Shown piece after piece: positions 35,571 to 48,464 of a DNA stretch of 64,000 nucleotides. The notes below the pieces were generated by a model, which had not been told where the DNA came from, ran no database searches, and saw nothing but the letters and a program-made list of their open reading frames with translations. Both the position numbers and the translations under genes were made by a program. This DNA comes from Scatophagus argus (Eukaryota; Chordata; Actinopteri; Scatophagidae): contig NC_058513.1 of assembly GCF_020382885.2 (NCBI RefSeq), forward strand, positions 18,377,641-18,441,640, given 5' to 3'. Each line of letters opens with the position of its first letter. Position 1 is the first letter of the stretch.

Positions 35571-35630
<60 letters not shown>
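35571..35630. repeat. (CTG)20 trinucleotide repeat
   Basis: Twenty uninterrupted CTG units in intergenic DNA between btbd17 and gpr142. Not in a recognised reading frame or exon. Confidence 0.97.
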
Positions 35631-35631
<1 letters not shown>

Positions 35632-36154
35632 CTGTTCTTCTTTGCTCCCTGGACAGACGTGTATTAACTCACTTTGTGGGGACATGAATCTGTTTACACA
35701 CTCACATTATGGGGACTTGCCTGCCTTATGGGGACAGATGCAGTCCTGGTTTAAAGGTTTAGGTCAAGTCCATCCTGTTTCCAGGTTCAACAGTGAACCT
35801 TGTGAAATGTAACCCCTCTTTGTTTTCCAATAGGTTGTCAGTCTGAAGAGCTCTTTTCCAAAATCCATTTTAATAGTTTTTGTGAAAGTGACATTTTTTA
35901 CCCAGACCCACACATGTTGTTGATATTCAGTTTATCCTGTTAAAATGGTTTCTTGGCTCAGTCTCAACATGTTGAACAATGATTGTTAAATCAAACAACA
36001 ATATTGTTGATTACAAATTCAAAGTTTATTTTATTTTTGTTCAAAACATTATAAATCCATCCATTTTTGCTGCCTACAGCCTCACTGTCTCTCTCTCTCT
36101 ATCGTCTTTACGGACGTCCTACAGTTTTTTATTAACCTCAAAGCCATTAGGAGT

Positions 36155-36156
<2 letters not shown>

Positions 36157-36185
<29 letters not shown>
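36157..36185. repeat. (CA)14 microsatellite
   Basis: Pure CA tract upstream of the probable gpr142 leader exon. Confidence 0.95.
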
Positions 36186-36187
<2 letters not shown>

Positions 36188-36639
36188 AGCTCCCTACCCC
36201 TGCTCTATAGGAATGACATCTGTAGGCTGGTACTATTATCAGTATCACTATTATCTTTCCATGTCATGTTAGCATGCTAGTTGTCGTAAGGGAGAAACCT
36301 ACAAAATGGTATTAAACTATCCAATTCTGAAACAAAAATTGTACTCAGCAAACACTTTAATGAACTCTGTTGTTGGCATGTCATTTGGTCAGTCGGTTTT
36401 TAGCTTTTCACCAGTGTGCCGTCATCAGGCCAGAATTTTTATTGACCTAAAATTAGTTTGGTTTTATAAATACATAAGTTCATAAATACATAAATAGTCT
36501 TAAAACCAACTGAAAACAGACAATACATATTTTTCCAGTGTGAATAAGTTGGAACTGGAACGCAGCCTGAGACTTTTTAATTCCCTGTCAGACTACATGT
36601 AGTTCATCCATGAGTGTTTCCTGCATTTCTCTTGTCTCT

Positions 36640-36975
36640 TTCTTTTGATCTGCTTCCTCCCTCGTTCATCTCTTTCCATCCACAGTTCAATCCCTCCCCC
36701 TCTCGCTCTCCCCCTCCCTCACCCTCCCCATATTTTCACTCCCTTCTCGCTTCATTTCTTCTCTCTCCCTCTGCTCACTCGTTGCAGTGATGAACTGGCT
36801 GCCTGGACTTCTCTTCTCCTCCTCCTCTTCTCCTCCTCCTGTCCTCCTCCTGTCCTCCTTCACATCTCCTCAGCGGGCGTCCAGCACCGATGTGGGGGAC
36901 TCTGTAGGGGGAACAGCAGAGCAGAGGACCGGCTGTAACCCGGGAGGAGAGTCGCTGTGAAAACTGGATGTGAAG
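36640..36975 (+). promoter_or_regulatory. Probable gpr142 promoter and 5' leader exon
   Basis: A 140-base almost pure pyrimidine stretch (about 36645-36785) precedes a GC-richer segment that ends in a strong donor (AAG|GTAAGA at 36975/36976). Spliced to the acceptor at 40141 it would form the gpr142 leader. It contains a 56-codon upstream frame, ATG 36790 to TGA 36958-36960. The frame that would enter gpr142 in phase has a stop just before the donor, so this exon cannot extend the receptor N-terminus. The link to gpr142 is inferred. Confidence 0.35.
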
Positions 36976-39900
36976 GTAAGACGGTGAGACTGACCACATA
37001 CAGCAAAGGAAAACTTCATTGTTCATGTAAAAGAGATGTTCTGCTGTAAAAAGATGAAATGTTTCTGTTTGTTGTGCAATCAGCACTTTCATACATCGTT
37101 GCCTTCAGATGTTTGTGCGGACTAAACTCATTATGAAAGCTATTTAAGGAAGCAGTGAGCGAGTCTGGATTATCTCACCTCAATTGTTTCATAATAAAAA
37201 TTGTTTTGAACTTTTGTATTAACAATAAGTTCACTGAATTCTTACTGAGTTACTGCTTTTTTCACCTCCTAAGTCAAAGAAAAATACATTTGGATTGTAC
37301 TTTCTGGTGCCAAAATGCACTTCTGCATCCTTTCTTCCTAACAACACTGAGCACCGGGCAGAATTTTGGCCTCTTGAGTGAACTTTGAACGGCAGCGAGA
37401 TTTATCTGAGGCCACATTTTAGTGTTGCCTGTCAGCCACCAAGTTCCCATCTGGGCAAAACAAAACCTGTTCTGCAACTTCCAAGATAAAACCTGAATCA
37501 GCTGTTACGTTCCTCATAAGATGCCCCCCACCCCCGCTCTCACATGAAACAGCAACATGTTTGCTGTACTGTTGTGCTTCTGCTGTTGCTTCAGGTGCGT
37601 CGCCTCTTGATGAATAATTGACAGGTCTCAGTGGAGCGTAGATTAAGTTCAGTTCAGCTTCCTGGGCTCTGAGCCCCCCTGCAGAGACACATCCTATAGC
37701 CTCTAGCTGCAGCTCAACCCTGGGAAGGTCATCCAGAGTCTTAATCATAAACATGCATTGGCTTTTTCACTGACTAATCAGCCATCCGTCCTGGTTCTTT
37801 CAGAACATGTTTGCTGGCACTTGGCAGATCAGCCTATTCTGCTGTCATGTCAGTATACCTCATTTCTCTTGTGACTGGAGACTGTAACAGCCTGAGAGCG
37901 GAGTTAATAAAGCTTCTCTGAAGTGAGCACAGATCCATTTCCACCTAGAATCTGTAGCCCCCGAGGGACTGAATGTGGTGATTAGTCTGAACAGGAAAAT
38001 CATGATGAGGAGCAAATAGAGGAGATGGAGAACTCTCCAGAACAAAAGAGGACCTGGACGAAGAGGCTGCAGAGATATTGATTAGTAACTGCTGCTCCCT
38101 TGTGCTGTGTTGTGCTGGCTAACCTTCTCATTCATAACCTTCTGCTGGGATGGAGCTCGTGAGGAAGCAGGTCAGGTGTCTGAAACACACAGCCTTGTCT
38201 CCTGAGCAGGTCTGCAGAAGCCATTTGAACCTGTTTTTAGAACAAGTGCAAGCAGTAGTGGTGCTCAAGAGCAAACACACAAAACAAAGCGCGATCGGTT
38301 TTGATAACGTGACGTCAAAACACTGTAGGGGTGAATGTATCTGCACCTCCTATGGGAGCTGAATGCCTATAAATACTGAATAGGACATCCTATCTCAGCA
38401 CGTGGGATGTTGTTACATAACAAGGATTGAAATGTGAGAAGGTTTCATCGATAAACAAAGCAAACAAAACACATTCTCAGGAAGTGTCATTTAATTCCTG
38501 GATTTAAGTCTTTGAGCCAAAACGCTGGGAGTGTGTGTCATGATGAAGACTTCTGATCACAACAGGCATCACAGCTGAGACAAATACATCAGCTGTGACA
38601 CAGGGCTGTTATAAAAGACAGATTTTCGGTCCTGAAGTTAAATGTTAATGGCAGCACACAGCGTGACTGCATTTGGCAGAGTACAGCACAGAGGCTGGCA
38701 TCAGTTTTTCTTTCTTAATGAGCCTCTTGACCTTGAAAATGACAGCTGACATAATAATCCCACAGCGAGGTCAACTCATCACATGAGCCTCATCGATCCT
38801 ACAATAGGAGCAAAATTCTTACAGCTGCTAACTCTGTATAAGAGCAAGCTCAAAATTCACAATGAAAAGTTCACAGTCTTAAACATGAACTGGTTCATAT
38901 TCATTTCTGAATGAAGTCTAAATGGCTGCAATTTCTTCAACTGACGTGGGGCTTTTTCAGACCCTGGTTGGCAGAATTACCTACAAATGTGAGGATATAC
39001 TTGTTGAAATCTGTACTGATTTGGTCTTAAAAGTCCTTCAAATATTTGTGTGAACTGACTTCAGTGGCACCGGTGGCTGCGTCTGAATTGCCAGTTGAAC
39101 GCACTCTTTTAGTGCATTCATGTGCAACACCGATGGCCACAACGCATCAGCCTTCCTGATCTCGCTTAACGTCTCGTCATTTAAAGCCCAAGCACAAACA
39201 CAAGCGTAAATCATTCAGGTTTCGGTCAGCTGAGTGCCAACTAAAGGCCAGAATAGCTTTTTGAATGAAAATGTAAATTCAGTTATGTTGTAAGTGGGGA
39301 GGCATGTATACACAACAACGTTTAATTACACCACTCATCTTTATGATTGCTTTTTGGTTTACGGTGCTAAGCAGAACAAAAGTAGCCATGCACTAAGATA
39401 TTTGATACTGTCCAATTTTATGATCACATTCCTGCTGCAGACCATAAAATGTGCCAGTCAGATGATACACATGCAGGGTCTTGGCACTTTAATAGCCTTT
39501 ACAATGGCAGTAACTGGCCAGTTTCACTGACGTGTGGCTGCCATGATGATGCTGATGTTGGTTAAGCATCTACAAATGGTTTGTGAGTGAGATAACGCAG
39601 TCCAAATATGGCTTCATGGACGAGTGAAGTAAATCAGGAGAGGAGACAGACGGAGAAAAACAGGATGGATGGCTCCCAGGTGAAAAGGTTAGACGGGGCG
39701 ACAGGATGATAATGACTCCGGGGAGGGTGGAGGGTGACGGGGTCATCGCTGTCAGCCCATCTGTTGTTGTGAAGCTGCAGTTTAATTGACTGAGACCAAA
39801 CTCGGTGGGCAGTTGACTGACGTTTTGTTTCCACAGTTTATCTCTGAAAACCCGTTGTGACGTAACCTCGCTCATACTCAAATGTAAGATGCAGCAACAT

Positions 39901-40140
39901 ACAGCAGCTCATCATCTGTATGAAAGAGGAAGAAGATATATCACGATAACAATATTTGCTAGGATTAAATCATTGTTGGTTTTGGCCTTATGGTAGGATT
40001 TAACGATGACAAAAAAAATAATAATATCACCAGACTCATCCTTGAAGTGCACAGTCTAACAAGTCATCAGTCTCCCCTTTGCTTTCTAAAGGAAAACACT
40101 GACTCCGAGTCCTCAAAATATTTCTCGTCTTATTTTCCAG
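36976..40140 (+). other. Gene-free stretch, probable gpr142 first intron
   Basis: No coding exon recognised. Frames at 37419-37754 (-), 39294-39530 (+) and 39570-39881 (-) look like chance. Confidence 0.4.
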
Positions 40141-40156
40141 GGGAAACGTCAAGGTC

Positions 40157-42114
40157 ATGATCGACTGGCCCAATGTGACAGCGTCCGGCCACCGGGAGCT
40201 GGGCCTGAAACCTGAGGAGCTGCAGAAGTCCAAGTGTGTCCTGGGCTTCATTCCTGTCGTCTACTACAGCGTTCTGCTCTGTGTGGGAGTACCAGGTACG
40301 CTGTCGGGAGGCCACGTAGTGAGGACTGTGTGCAGGGTGGGTTCACCCAAAACACACAAAACGTTTTGTCTCTCATACGAGATGGTTTTGGTTTACTGTG
40401 CAACCAGGACTTCTGTCTCCGTCCCTGTGCAGGGGAGATAAAGTGACATTTTAAGGTCAGAATATTAACTGATGCACCACATGATTTGATTTGCTGCGTT
40501 TGCACTGAATCACAGTCAGAGTGTAAAGTGATTACAGTTTGAATCGCTGCATTGACATCCATTTATAAGAGAAGTGGGAACTGCACAAGATGGAAGAAAT
40601 CAATACACCAGTGTGTTAGAGGTACATTACAGTCCTCTGATGGACCTGTGAGAGAGCACGTGATGGCTCTTTTCACAGTTTACAATAATCTAATCTGATT
40701 ATCTGTTTGCTTAGATTCTGAGTATTAATCCATCCATCGAGTCAGCTGTCACACAATGTGGACAGCATCCACCTCTGCACTGCTCTCATTATTGTACTTT
40801 GCCTATTATTTGATTTCATATTGATCCATCAGGGATTTAGACCGAGTGGTGTTCACAATAAGCAGATGTGTCACTGGGGCATTCAAAGGAGTCACGTAAT
40901 TGTCCCCAAAGGGAAATGAATTGAAAGGCCTGTGGGCCAGAGTAAACAGCTGTGCGTCTGCGGGGTCTTCACACTGCTTATCCAAATAGCTGCAGCGAGA
41001 ACATCCTGCTGCTGTTCAAAAAAGCAGATTGCAGATGAAGTATAGAAAGATACTGCATTGGATGTCCAGCAAAGAGACAAACCTTTAAAAAAGCAGGATT
41101 ACCTTCTGCCAAACATCCAGAATCCAACTTTGTGTTTGTTTTGTACGCTTTGTTTCAGTGAACATCCTCACAGCGGTGGCTTTGTCCCGACTCGCATCCC
41201 GCACCAAGAAAGCTCTGTACTACTACCTGCTGGCGGTGACAGGCTCAGACATCCTCTCCCAGCTCTTCATCATCTTTGTCGGCTTCCTGCTGGAGACGGC
41301 GGTTTTTCACCGCGAAGTCCCTTCACTCCTGTTGCACTCTGTCAGCGCTGCCGAGTTTGCCGCCAACCACGCCTCCATCTGGTCCACTGTCCCCCTCACC
41401 GTGGACCGCTATGTGGCGCTGTGCCACCCCCTGCTCCACCGCCAGATCAGCTACCCAGCCCGGGCCAGGAAGATCATCTTGGTGGTGCTGACGTTATCGC
41501 TGGCCTCGGGCCTGCCCTTCTTCTGGTGGTCAGACATGTGGAGGAACAGCCACCCACCCACAGCGCTGGACACCGTCCTCATATGGACTCATGTAACTAT
41601 CATCTACTTCCTGCCCTGCAGCATCTTCTTAGTGCTGAACTCTTTGATAATCCACACGCTGAGGGTGAGGCAGAGGCAGCAGTGTTGCCAGGAGGAGGGC
41701 GGGCCGAAGTCTGCGCCTCCTCGGCGGCTTGGGAAAACCACGGCCATGCTGTTGGCCATCACCTCCGTCTTCTCTGTGCTGTGGGCCCCCAGGACTGTCG
41801 TGGTCATCTACCATCTGTACGTGTCCTCGGTTCACAGAGACTGGCGCGTCCACCTGGCCTACGATCTGTCCAACATGCTGGCTATGCTCAACACGGCCGT
41901 GAACTTCTTCCTCTACTGCTTCGTCAGTAAGCCCTTCCGCAGTGTCGTGCGGGACGTCGTGCTGCTCAGAGGGGGGCCGTTGTATCCTCGACGCGCTCTG
42001 CCCCAACCGCAGGCCCCCACCAACGCCTCCATTTCCTCTCTGTACAGTGGGAACAAGCGCTCACAGAGGGACTGCACCCCCTTGTCACCTCACAGGGCCA
42101 GAAAGCCTTCATGA
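40157..42114 (+). CDS. gpr142: G-protein-coupled receptor 142
   Basis: Class A receptor for tryptophan/phenylalanine that couples mainly to Gq in mammals, where it promotes insulin and incretin release. Exons: 40157-40295 and 41159-42114, phase 1, 364 aa. The exon carrying the start begins at the acceptor 40139-40140. Visible: N-glycosylation site NVT (6-8), a TM1 whose VVYYSVLL matches human VIYYSVLL, DRY at 129-131 (TM3), WAP 255-257 in TM6, and NTAVNFFLY (291-299) where most receptors have NPxxY. No Cys sits at the top of TM3 or in the second extracellular loop, which also holds for human GPR142. Shorter than human (462 aa) at the N-terminus. A distal AATAAA at 44642 may end its transcript. 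gpr139 is the nearest paralogue. Confidence 0.95.
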
Positions 42115-45100
42115 CCTCGTGGCCCCTCCTCTTAATCCAAAACACCCATCGTCCCACGGTCCTGAAGCACTTCTGACCCCAGGGACCCACACTGCGTTCC
42201 AGCTATGACCGTGGACAGCTGCCAGTCTCAAAGGGCCTTGAATGAACTTGCAAGAAGTATGTCTTTTGAATTATAATGTGTCACTCCGTGTTGTTTGTCC
42301 ATCTAAATCAGATAAGATGACAGCGTATTTATTTTATTTTTTGTTCACAAGAAAACTTAAGTTTCTTTATGGTATTTTTTCTTTTCCACATACGGTATAA
42401 TGTGACAGAATATTTTTATATTGTTAGGAGAAAAAAGAAGAGATTAACAGTTAGTTTCCTCGGTGGTTTGAAACAGAGGGGGGAAAAGTGAGCAAAATCA
42501 TTTTAATCCTTTCATCTGCCCTGTCCTGCTTTGACATCCACGGCGACAAAGAGGGAGGAAAGAGAATTTCTTTGGAAATGGCTGCTTTTTCTGCAGAACA
42601 CAATGTTAAGCACAGCCAACTGAGCAAAGAAATCGTAGTTGGTCTGCACAGCGAGCTCCCAGGCACAGAAACCACAGCTGCTAAGGCGAGTGTTTAGTTT
42701 TCATGATATGCAACTCGATGGAGCCTTAAATGAAAGTTTGCTGTTAAAGCAGCAGGAGTGAAGACCTGCTCTTCAAACAGACCCTCTGCTACATCACCAA
42801 CATGGCCTCAGCTCTGGCTAAACAAACCACAGATTAGCCTGGTGGTCTGCACACACACACAGAGCAGCTGGTACATTTCCATTTGCTACAGCACCAGTTC
42901 TCACATAACATCAATGCAGTTTGATGAAAAGTGAAAACTGTGCTGTTTCACTTGTTGTATCAGTGCTGTGAACAATAAGAGAGCGATCATCATCTTCAGA
43001 CGGCTAACCTGCATTTATTTCCAATTTGTGCTGTCAGGAAATGTTGCCAGGCTCATCTTTCATGCTGATGTTCTGTTAAACAGCCCGACAGCTCAGTTTC
43101 TAAACGTAAAGCGTAAACATAAAAGTGTACATTTTCATTTCTGCAGGTGAAACAGGTCCCTCACAATGACAAACCCACAGCAACACATCATCCCACGAGG
43201 AACTTTCCACTTAGAGCATCCTAACTTAATCATTCTGTGTCATCACAAACATTTTTTAATGTAGTCTCAAGTAGCCCTCAGTATACAGGATGTATGCACA
43301 TCGTCCTCCCGAGGTTTACATTGTTCCTCCATTTACTCCTCTGACTGCCCTTTTAGGGTTAACGTTTCCATTGGAGGCCGCCTGCCTGCCCCCATCCTCC
43401 CACTGTCCTCGTTGTGTTTCCTGTAACAGTAAGGGTTGCGGCGTTCATCAGTCCGCTCACGTCGCCCGGCGTCCGAACCACACTGAGTTCTGAGAGCTCG
43501 CACACAGATGCAGATACGAATTGTTTCTTTGAAGACGTCTCCTGCTGCCTGACAGTAACAGAGGGGGGTGTGAGGGAGCGTGGAGCCGCCACGACCTTAC
43601 GCCGGTTAACAGTGGGGGTCCGGGAGATGACTGGATAAACAGTTAAGACCATAATGCAAGACTAAGATGGCAGAGCAGGAACTGATTAGAGTTTAACGGA
43701 GCTTTCACACTCCTACAGAGCTGTTAGGGCGGTGGGAGGTAAACCCCAGCAGCCACACGTCCCCCGTCTGTCTGCCACCTGTCCTTTGTGCCTGTTCAAA
43801 CACCTGGTTACGTCCCCCCACTCCTCACCTATTCAGGCCTGCCTGCTGCCCAGCAGGTGCCAGAAGGCACCAGATGAGAAGACAAAACACGGCAGAGAGC
43901 GACAAGTGTATCCTGTCAGATGCAGTTCAACAAAGTACTTAAAACATATCCTGGAAATTTGTCCTTCTCCCAGAATCACAAGCCTCAGCGGTCGGCTCTG
44001 ATGTGCATGTTTCACTGTGTTTCATGTGAGCTCTGCTGGTTTGTTCAGTCAGTTTAAGATGATGTAAAACATGACATCACAGTGTGGTTGAGGAGAAGGT
44101 TTTCAGGGAAAATAGATCAAGTCTTACTGCAGTAAAATAAGTAAGTAAAACTTGGAAGGTTATTTCATTGAAATAATGAAACCCATGAACATTACTCTTA
44201 AAGTCTCTGAGGATTTTTCTAAGCAACCAGTGCATTTTAAGATGCTAGCTGCAAGTTTTTTTTAATTCTTATTTTAATGCTGTGTAATATGATTTTGATA
44301 TATATATATATGATAAGAGTCCTTGAACATACCATCTGATAAGTTCTGCAGCAAACACTGTATGCACTTTCACATTTACTGCTTAAGAAAACGTAAAACA
44401 GGTACAACCATTTAAATTGTGTCTCTCTACCACCTGGTTTGGCGTTAACGTCGAACAGTCTGACGCGAATCGATTGGCGTGCAGTCAAAAATCAGTTTGA
44501 GATGTTCAGAGGCTCGTTCTCCTGCGTGTTGACCTGTTGTGTGTCCTCATGTGCATAGTTTACATCACTTTCTTTGGACATGAGTATAACTGTTATCCAG
44601 TGTGACGGTGTTTGTAAGAACCGAGTTTGATATGGAGATGAAATAAATGTTTAGCACAGGACTGGTGCAGTTGATTGCGTACAGTCTGTCTGCTTCACAG
44701 GTAAGACTTCAGGTAGACGTACAACACAGTGCAAACTGTAACACAAACGGTACATAACACTGTAACAGTAATGATTTAGGCCTTGTAGAATGGGATGCTC
44801 TGCAGCAGATTACTGTCCTCTAATGTCTCTCTGGGGCTTTGGGTCAATGCCAAAACTGCCTTAAAGACCTCCACAGATGACATAATGTGGGGTGATCTCA
44901 GGAAGGAGAATGTGGAGGTCAGAGTCGGGCACTGAAGTGACGGCAGACACTGAAAATGAGGCTGATTCATGTCTGGAAACTGCGAATGACAGCCACAAAG
45001 AGCCAGATGGATGGAACCGAAGACAGAATTCAGCAGCAGTAAAAACCTGCTGGAGGTCAGGTGGGTGACATAAAGATCCCCTCCAGACAGATGAAAGGAA

Positions 45101-45990
45101 GAACAGCTTTCTGATATCAAACTCACGTTCTGCACAGTGAAGCCCAAACATGAAGACGTGAACGAGACGCTGTCCTCTCCATCAGCCAGTGGCCTCGCTG
45201 AGGGAAATGAAGCGGGAAAAATCAGCTCTTGGGCAACACGTGAGTGAGAGTAAACTGGAGGAACACGAAGAGGCGGAGGAGCTCATCTGGGTGCTCCCTC
45301 GTCCTTTAATCAGTGACCAGGACCTCAAACGCAGCAGCATCTTCACTTGTTCTGTCACAACGTGAATTTAGAGACAACTGAAGACACACAAAGACAGACT
45401 TCAGGAAGCAAAGATTTTACACCAATAACAAAGCTGCATATCGTTCGGTTATGAGAAAAATAAGGAAAATTAAACTTATTGGAGGTCCGGACACATAAAG
45501 AAACACTTTATCATTCAATTTATCACAAACACATCTGGACATACTCGATTTTTACGGGACAGGAAGGGGACGCAAAATGTAATCTGTCAGACAGACGTGG
45601 TGAAGTAAAAGGTACAGTATTTTACACTTAGAAGTAGTGGAGTCGGAGTATATTACATGGAAATACTGAAGAACAGTACCTGAGTACCCACAGTACCTGA
45701 GTAAATGTACTGAGCTACTTCCCATCTGTGAGTATTGGAGTCTGTTGTACTTTGCTGCCACCCTCACGCAGCTGAACCTCCGCGAACTGCTGCTGGAGTT
45801 CACACGTTTCACCACTAGATGTCCCCACACACCACACACACTGCACGCATACTGTAGTACACCGGCGGTACTGCGGTCTGTGTGTACACTGCGTGTACTG
45901 ATAAACACCTTCAGTGCAAACAATACAAATACGAGTACTTGTATTTTGGATATAAGTATTTTGGTAAGTAGGTTTGCTGTCAGATACTGT
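42115..45990. other. gpr142 downstream region and intergenic DNA
   Basis: No exon recognised. A forward AATAAA at 44642-44647 could end a 2.5 kb gpr142 3' UTR. A 123-codon reverse frame at 44776-45147 has no recognisable domain. 45600-45970 carries words of the 'agtacatttactcaagta' repeat family, listed separately. Confidence 0.4.
45600..45730. repeat. Interspersed repeat, 'agtggtggaaagtaactaag' family
   Basis: agtacctgagtacccacag, cctgagtaaatgtactgagc and similar words match the family. Related words recur at 45925-45970. Confidence 0.5.
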
Positions 45991-46020
45991 GAGAAAACTC
46001 GTGAGTGTGCGCGAGAAGGA

Positions 46021-46535
46021 GGCAGAGACTGAGAGACAGGAGGGGAGGCAGAGACTGAGAGACAGGCGGGGACTGAGAGACAGGAGGGGAGGCAGGAGGG
46101 GACTGAGAGACAGGGACTGAGAGACAGGCGGGGAGACAGAGACTGAGAGACAGGGACTGAGAGACAGGCGGGGACTGAGAGACAGGCGGGGAGACAGGAG
46201 GGGAGGCAGAGACTGAGAGACAGGGACTGAGAGACAGGCGGGGAGGCAGAGACTGAGAGACAGGGACTGAGAGACAGGCGGGGAGACAGGAGGGGAGGCA
46301 GAGACTGAGAGACAGGGACTGAGAGACAGGCGGGGAGGCAGAGACTGAGAGACAGGGACTGAGAGACAGGCGGGGAGGCAGAGACTGAGAGACAGGGACT
46401 GAGAGACAGGCGGGGAGACAGGAGGGGAGGCAGAGACTGAGAGACAGGCGGGGACTGAGAGACAGGAGGGGAGGCAGAGACTGAGAGACAGGCGGGGACT
46501 GAGAGACAGGCGGGGGCTGAGAGACAGGCGGGGAC
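46021..46535. repeat. G-rich minisatellite, about 515 bp
   Basis: Tandem variants built from gactgagagacagg plus cgggg, agggg or aggcaga spacers. The forward strand is mostly purine with many GGGG runs; the reverse strand reads as CCCC/CTCTCAGTC. A higher-order unit of about 40 bases recurs near 46208-46420. The reverse strand stays open through the whole array, giving a Leu/Ser/Pro repeat frame (to 46545) that I do not regard as a gene. Sits between gpr142 and gprc5c. Confidence 0.95.
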
Positions 46536-48414
46536 GGAGCATCACAGCAGTCAGCTCGTTGGAAAATCGCCTCTTAAAGACTCAAACGTTCACTGTCACG
46601 TTTCGGTGGAGGTGAGCTGTGTGCTACCTGAGAGTCCAAACTGAAGGGAGCGTTTCAGCGCGGAGGTGAAGCCTGCAGGTCGTTCTGCTCTTTTATTCTG
46701 TACATGCAGAGGTATGTTCACATTCAACATCTCACCTCGGTGTTCATTCATTCAAAATATGAGCTACTTTAAGTGACAGTAAACTCAAACTTAACTTCAC
46801 TTTGTGGTGTCTTTGTTGTTTTATGAAGGGGCAGAGGGAGTGTGGCTCTTTGGGGATCTTAAACACTTTGTGCGGGTCTTACGGGCAGGTTAAAGCGTGA
46901 AAAAGTTTTAGATGCATAAAATACCTAAATCAGCCTGAATGTTAGAGTGGACACAATGAAGAGGATTAAATTGCAGAATGTTTGTTGGAGTGAATGTGGC
47001 TTTTATGTTTGGTGATGTGGCTGCGTGATTATGACGACCTGAGGCTAATTTGGGCTGCGGACTCTTTGAATGTATTATGTTGCGTTCAAAGACCCATCTG
47101 GATGCTCAAGGCGAACAACACATTAGATTTTATCTTATTTTAGGACTGGTCACTTATTGTTTCAGTTTGCAGTATATTGCTGGGTTTTCACACAGTGGAG
47201 GAAAGAGTTCAATACTTTATTTTGGGCAGAAAGGCATTTCAATACTGCTATTAACAACACAACTGTAATGAAGATCAGGTGATATGACTGAAAGCTCCAC
47301 AGTAGCTGCTTAATGGACCATGTGCTGAGATTGTTTACTTCCAAACTGCTGTGTCCAAGGTCAAGAAGTCCGAGTCCTCCAACCGAGGAGTGTGATTGTT
47401 AGTCTACTGATGTGTTTGGATCTTGACTGTAGGAATCAGAGGTTTCATTTTCCATGTAAATGAAAACAAGAAGTAATCAGATGGAGATCCAGCTGGGAGT
47501 CTTTGGTCTGCTCTTCATGATTTATGCTGTGTTTTATTAAAGCCCAACTGCTGCCTTGTTTCTTCTTCTTGTCTTTTTCCTGTTCACACTGTACTGAAAA
47601 TCTGCCTTGTGCTGACATGTTGACAATAAAACAGTTGGTCCTTGAGCTCGCCATGGTAACGGAGGGTGAAAATGAAGCCGAATGAGTGCGTTAAAACCGT
47701 ACAGTCAGTGTCACCACAGGCTGTTTCTCAGCTTGACAGCAGCTGGACACATGGAGAGACAGAAAAGGTTGACGTCTGATTGAGTCACAGAGGTTTGAAA
47801 GGCTGAACGTCGGCCACCACACGTCTATCGATTCAGCTCAGAGACCGTCCTCTGTTCAGTGTAATTAGATCTGACGGGGACAAAGAGGACCAGCCAGACG
47901 CAGCAGAAAGACAAGACTGAGACTGTGGACATCTTTATTCACAAAGCAGACAAAGTGTATGTTGTGTAAAAGGCACAGCCATTTGTTTGTGTATTATTCA
48001 CATTGGAAATGTTAAAACTGCACTTCCTCCCACTGCACCTTAGGTTCAATGCTCTTTCACCTCATCGATTCAGGTGTAATCACAAAGTACAGAAACAGCA
48101 TTTGTTAACAGATTCCATTAATGATTAACACCGTCGTTGAGGTTTGACATTCCTCTGATATTTTGGTGACTGCTGAGGTCTTGGATGAAGCTTTCTGATT
48201 CTGAATAACAGTTAAGTCACTTTGTATGACATTTTCTATGTAAACATCATTACATTGTATCTGTGTGTATATTGACTCATGAAAGTGGAATATTTGCTTA
48301 ATTGGGTGTAGACTAAAGTATCCTATTCAAGCGCTGGTGACGTATTTGAGTCTTTGTTAAGCTCTGTCCACAGCAGACCTTTCTCAGACTCTACCTGTTT
48401 GCCCATCTGAACAG
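46536..48414 (+). other. Probable gprc5c 5' region
   Basis: No coding exon. An upstream noncoding exon of gprc5c is expected because the coding exon opens behind an acceptor at 48413-48414. Possible donors lie at 46609-46615 (GAG|GTGAGC) and about 46711 (GAG|GTATGT), just after the minisatellite. Unproven. Confidence 0.3.
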
Positions 48415-48464
48415 GTGCTGTCAGAATCCCAGAACAGCTCAAACTGAACTCTCTCCCAGTGCCC

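Noticed and set aside
41058-41930. 290-codon forward frame
   Set aside because: Shadow of gpr142 exon 2 in another frame; the GPR142 frame matches the family and this one does not.
44776-45147. 123-codon reverse-strand frame
   Set aside because: No domain, no supporting splice signals, biased toward Ser/Leu as expected by chance.
45715-46545. 276-codon reverse-strand frame of Leu-Ser-Pro repeats
   Set aside because: It is the translation of the minisatellite; low complexity, no start context, no splice partners.
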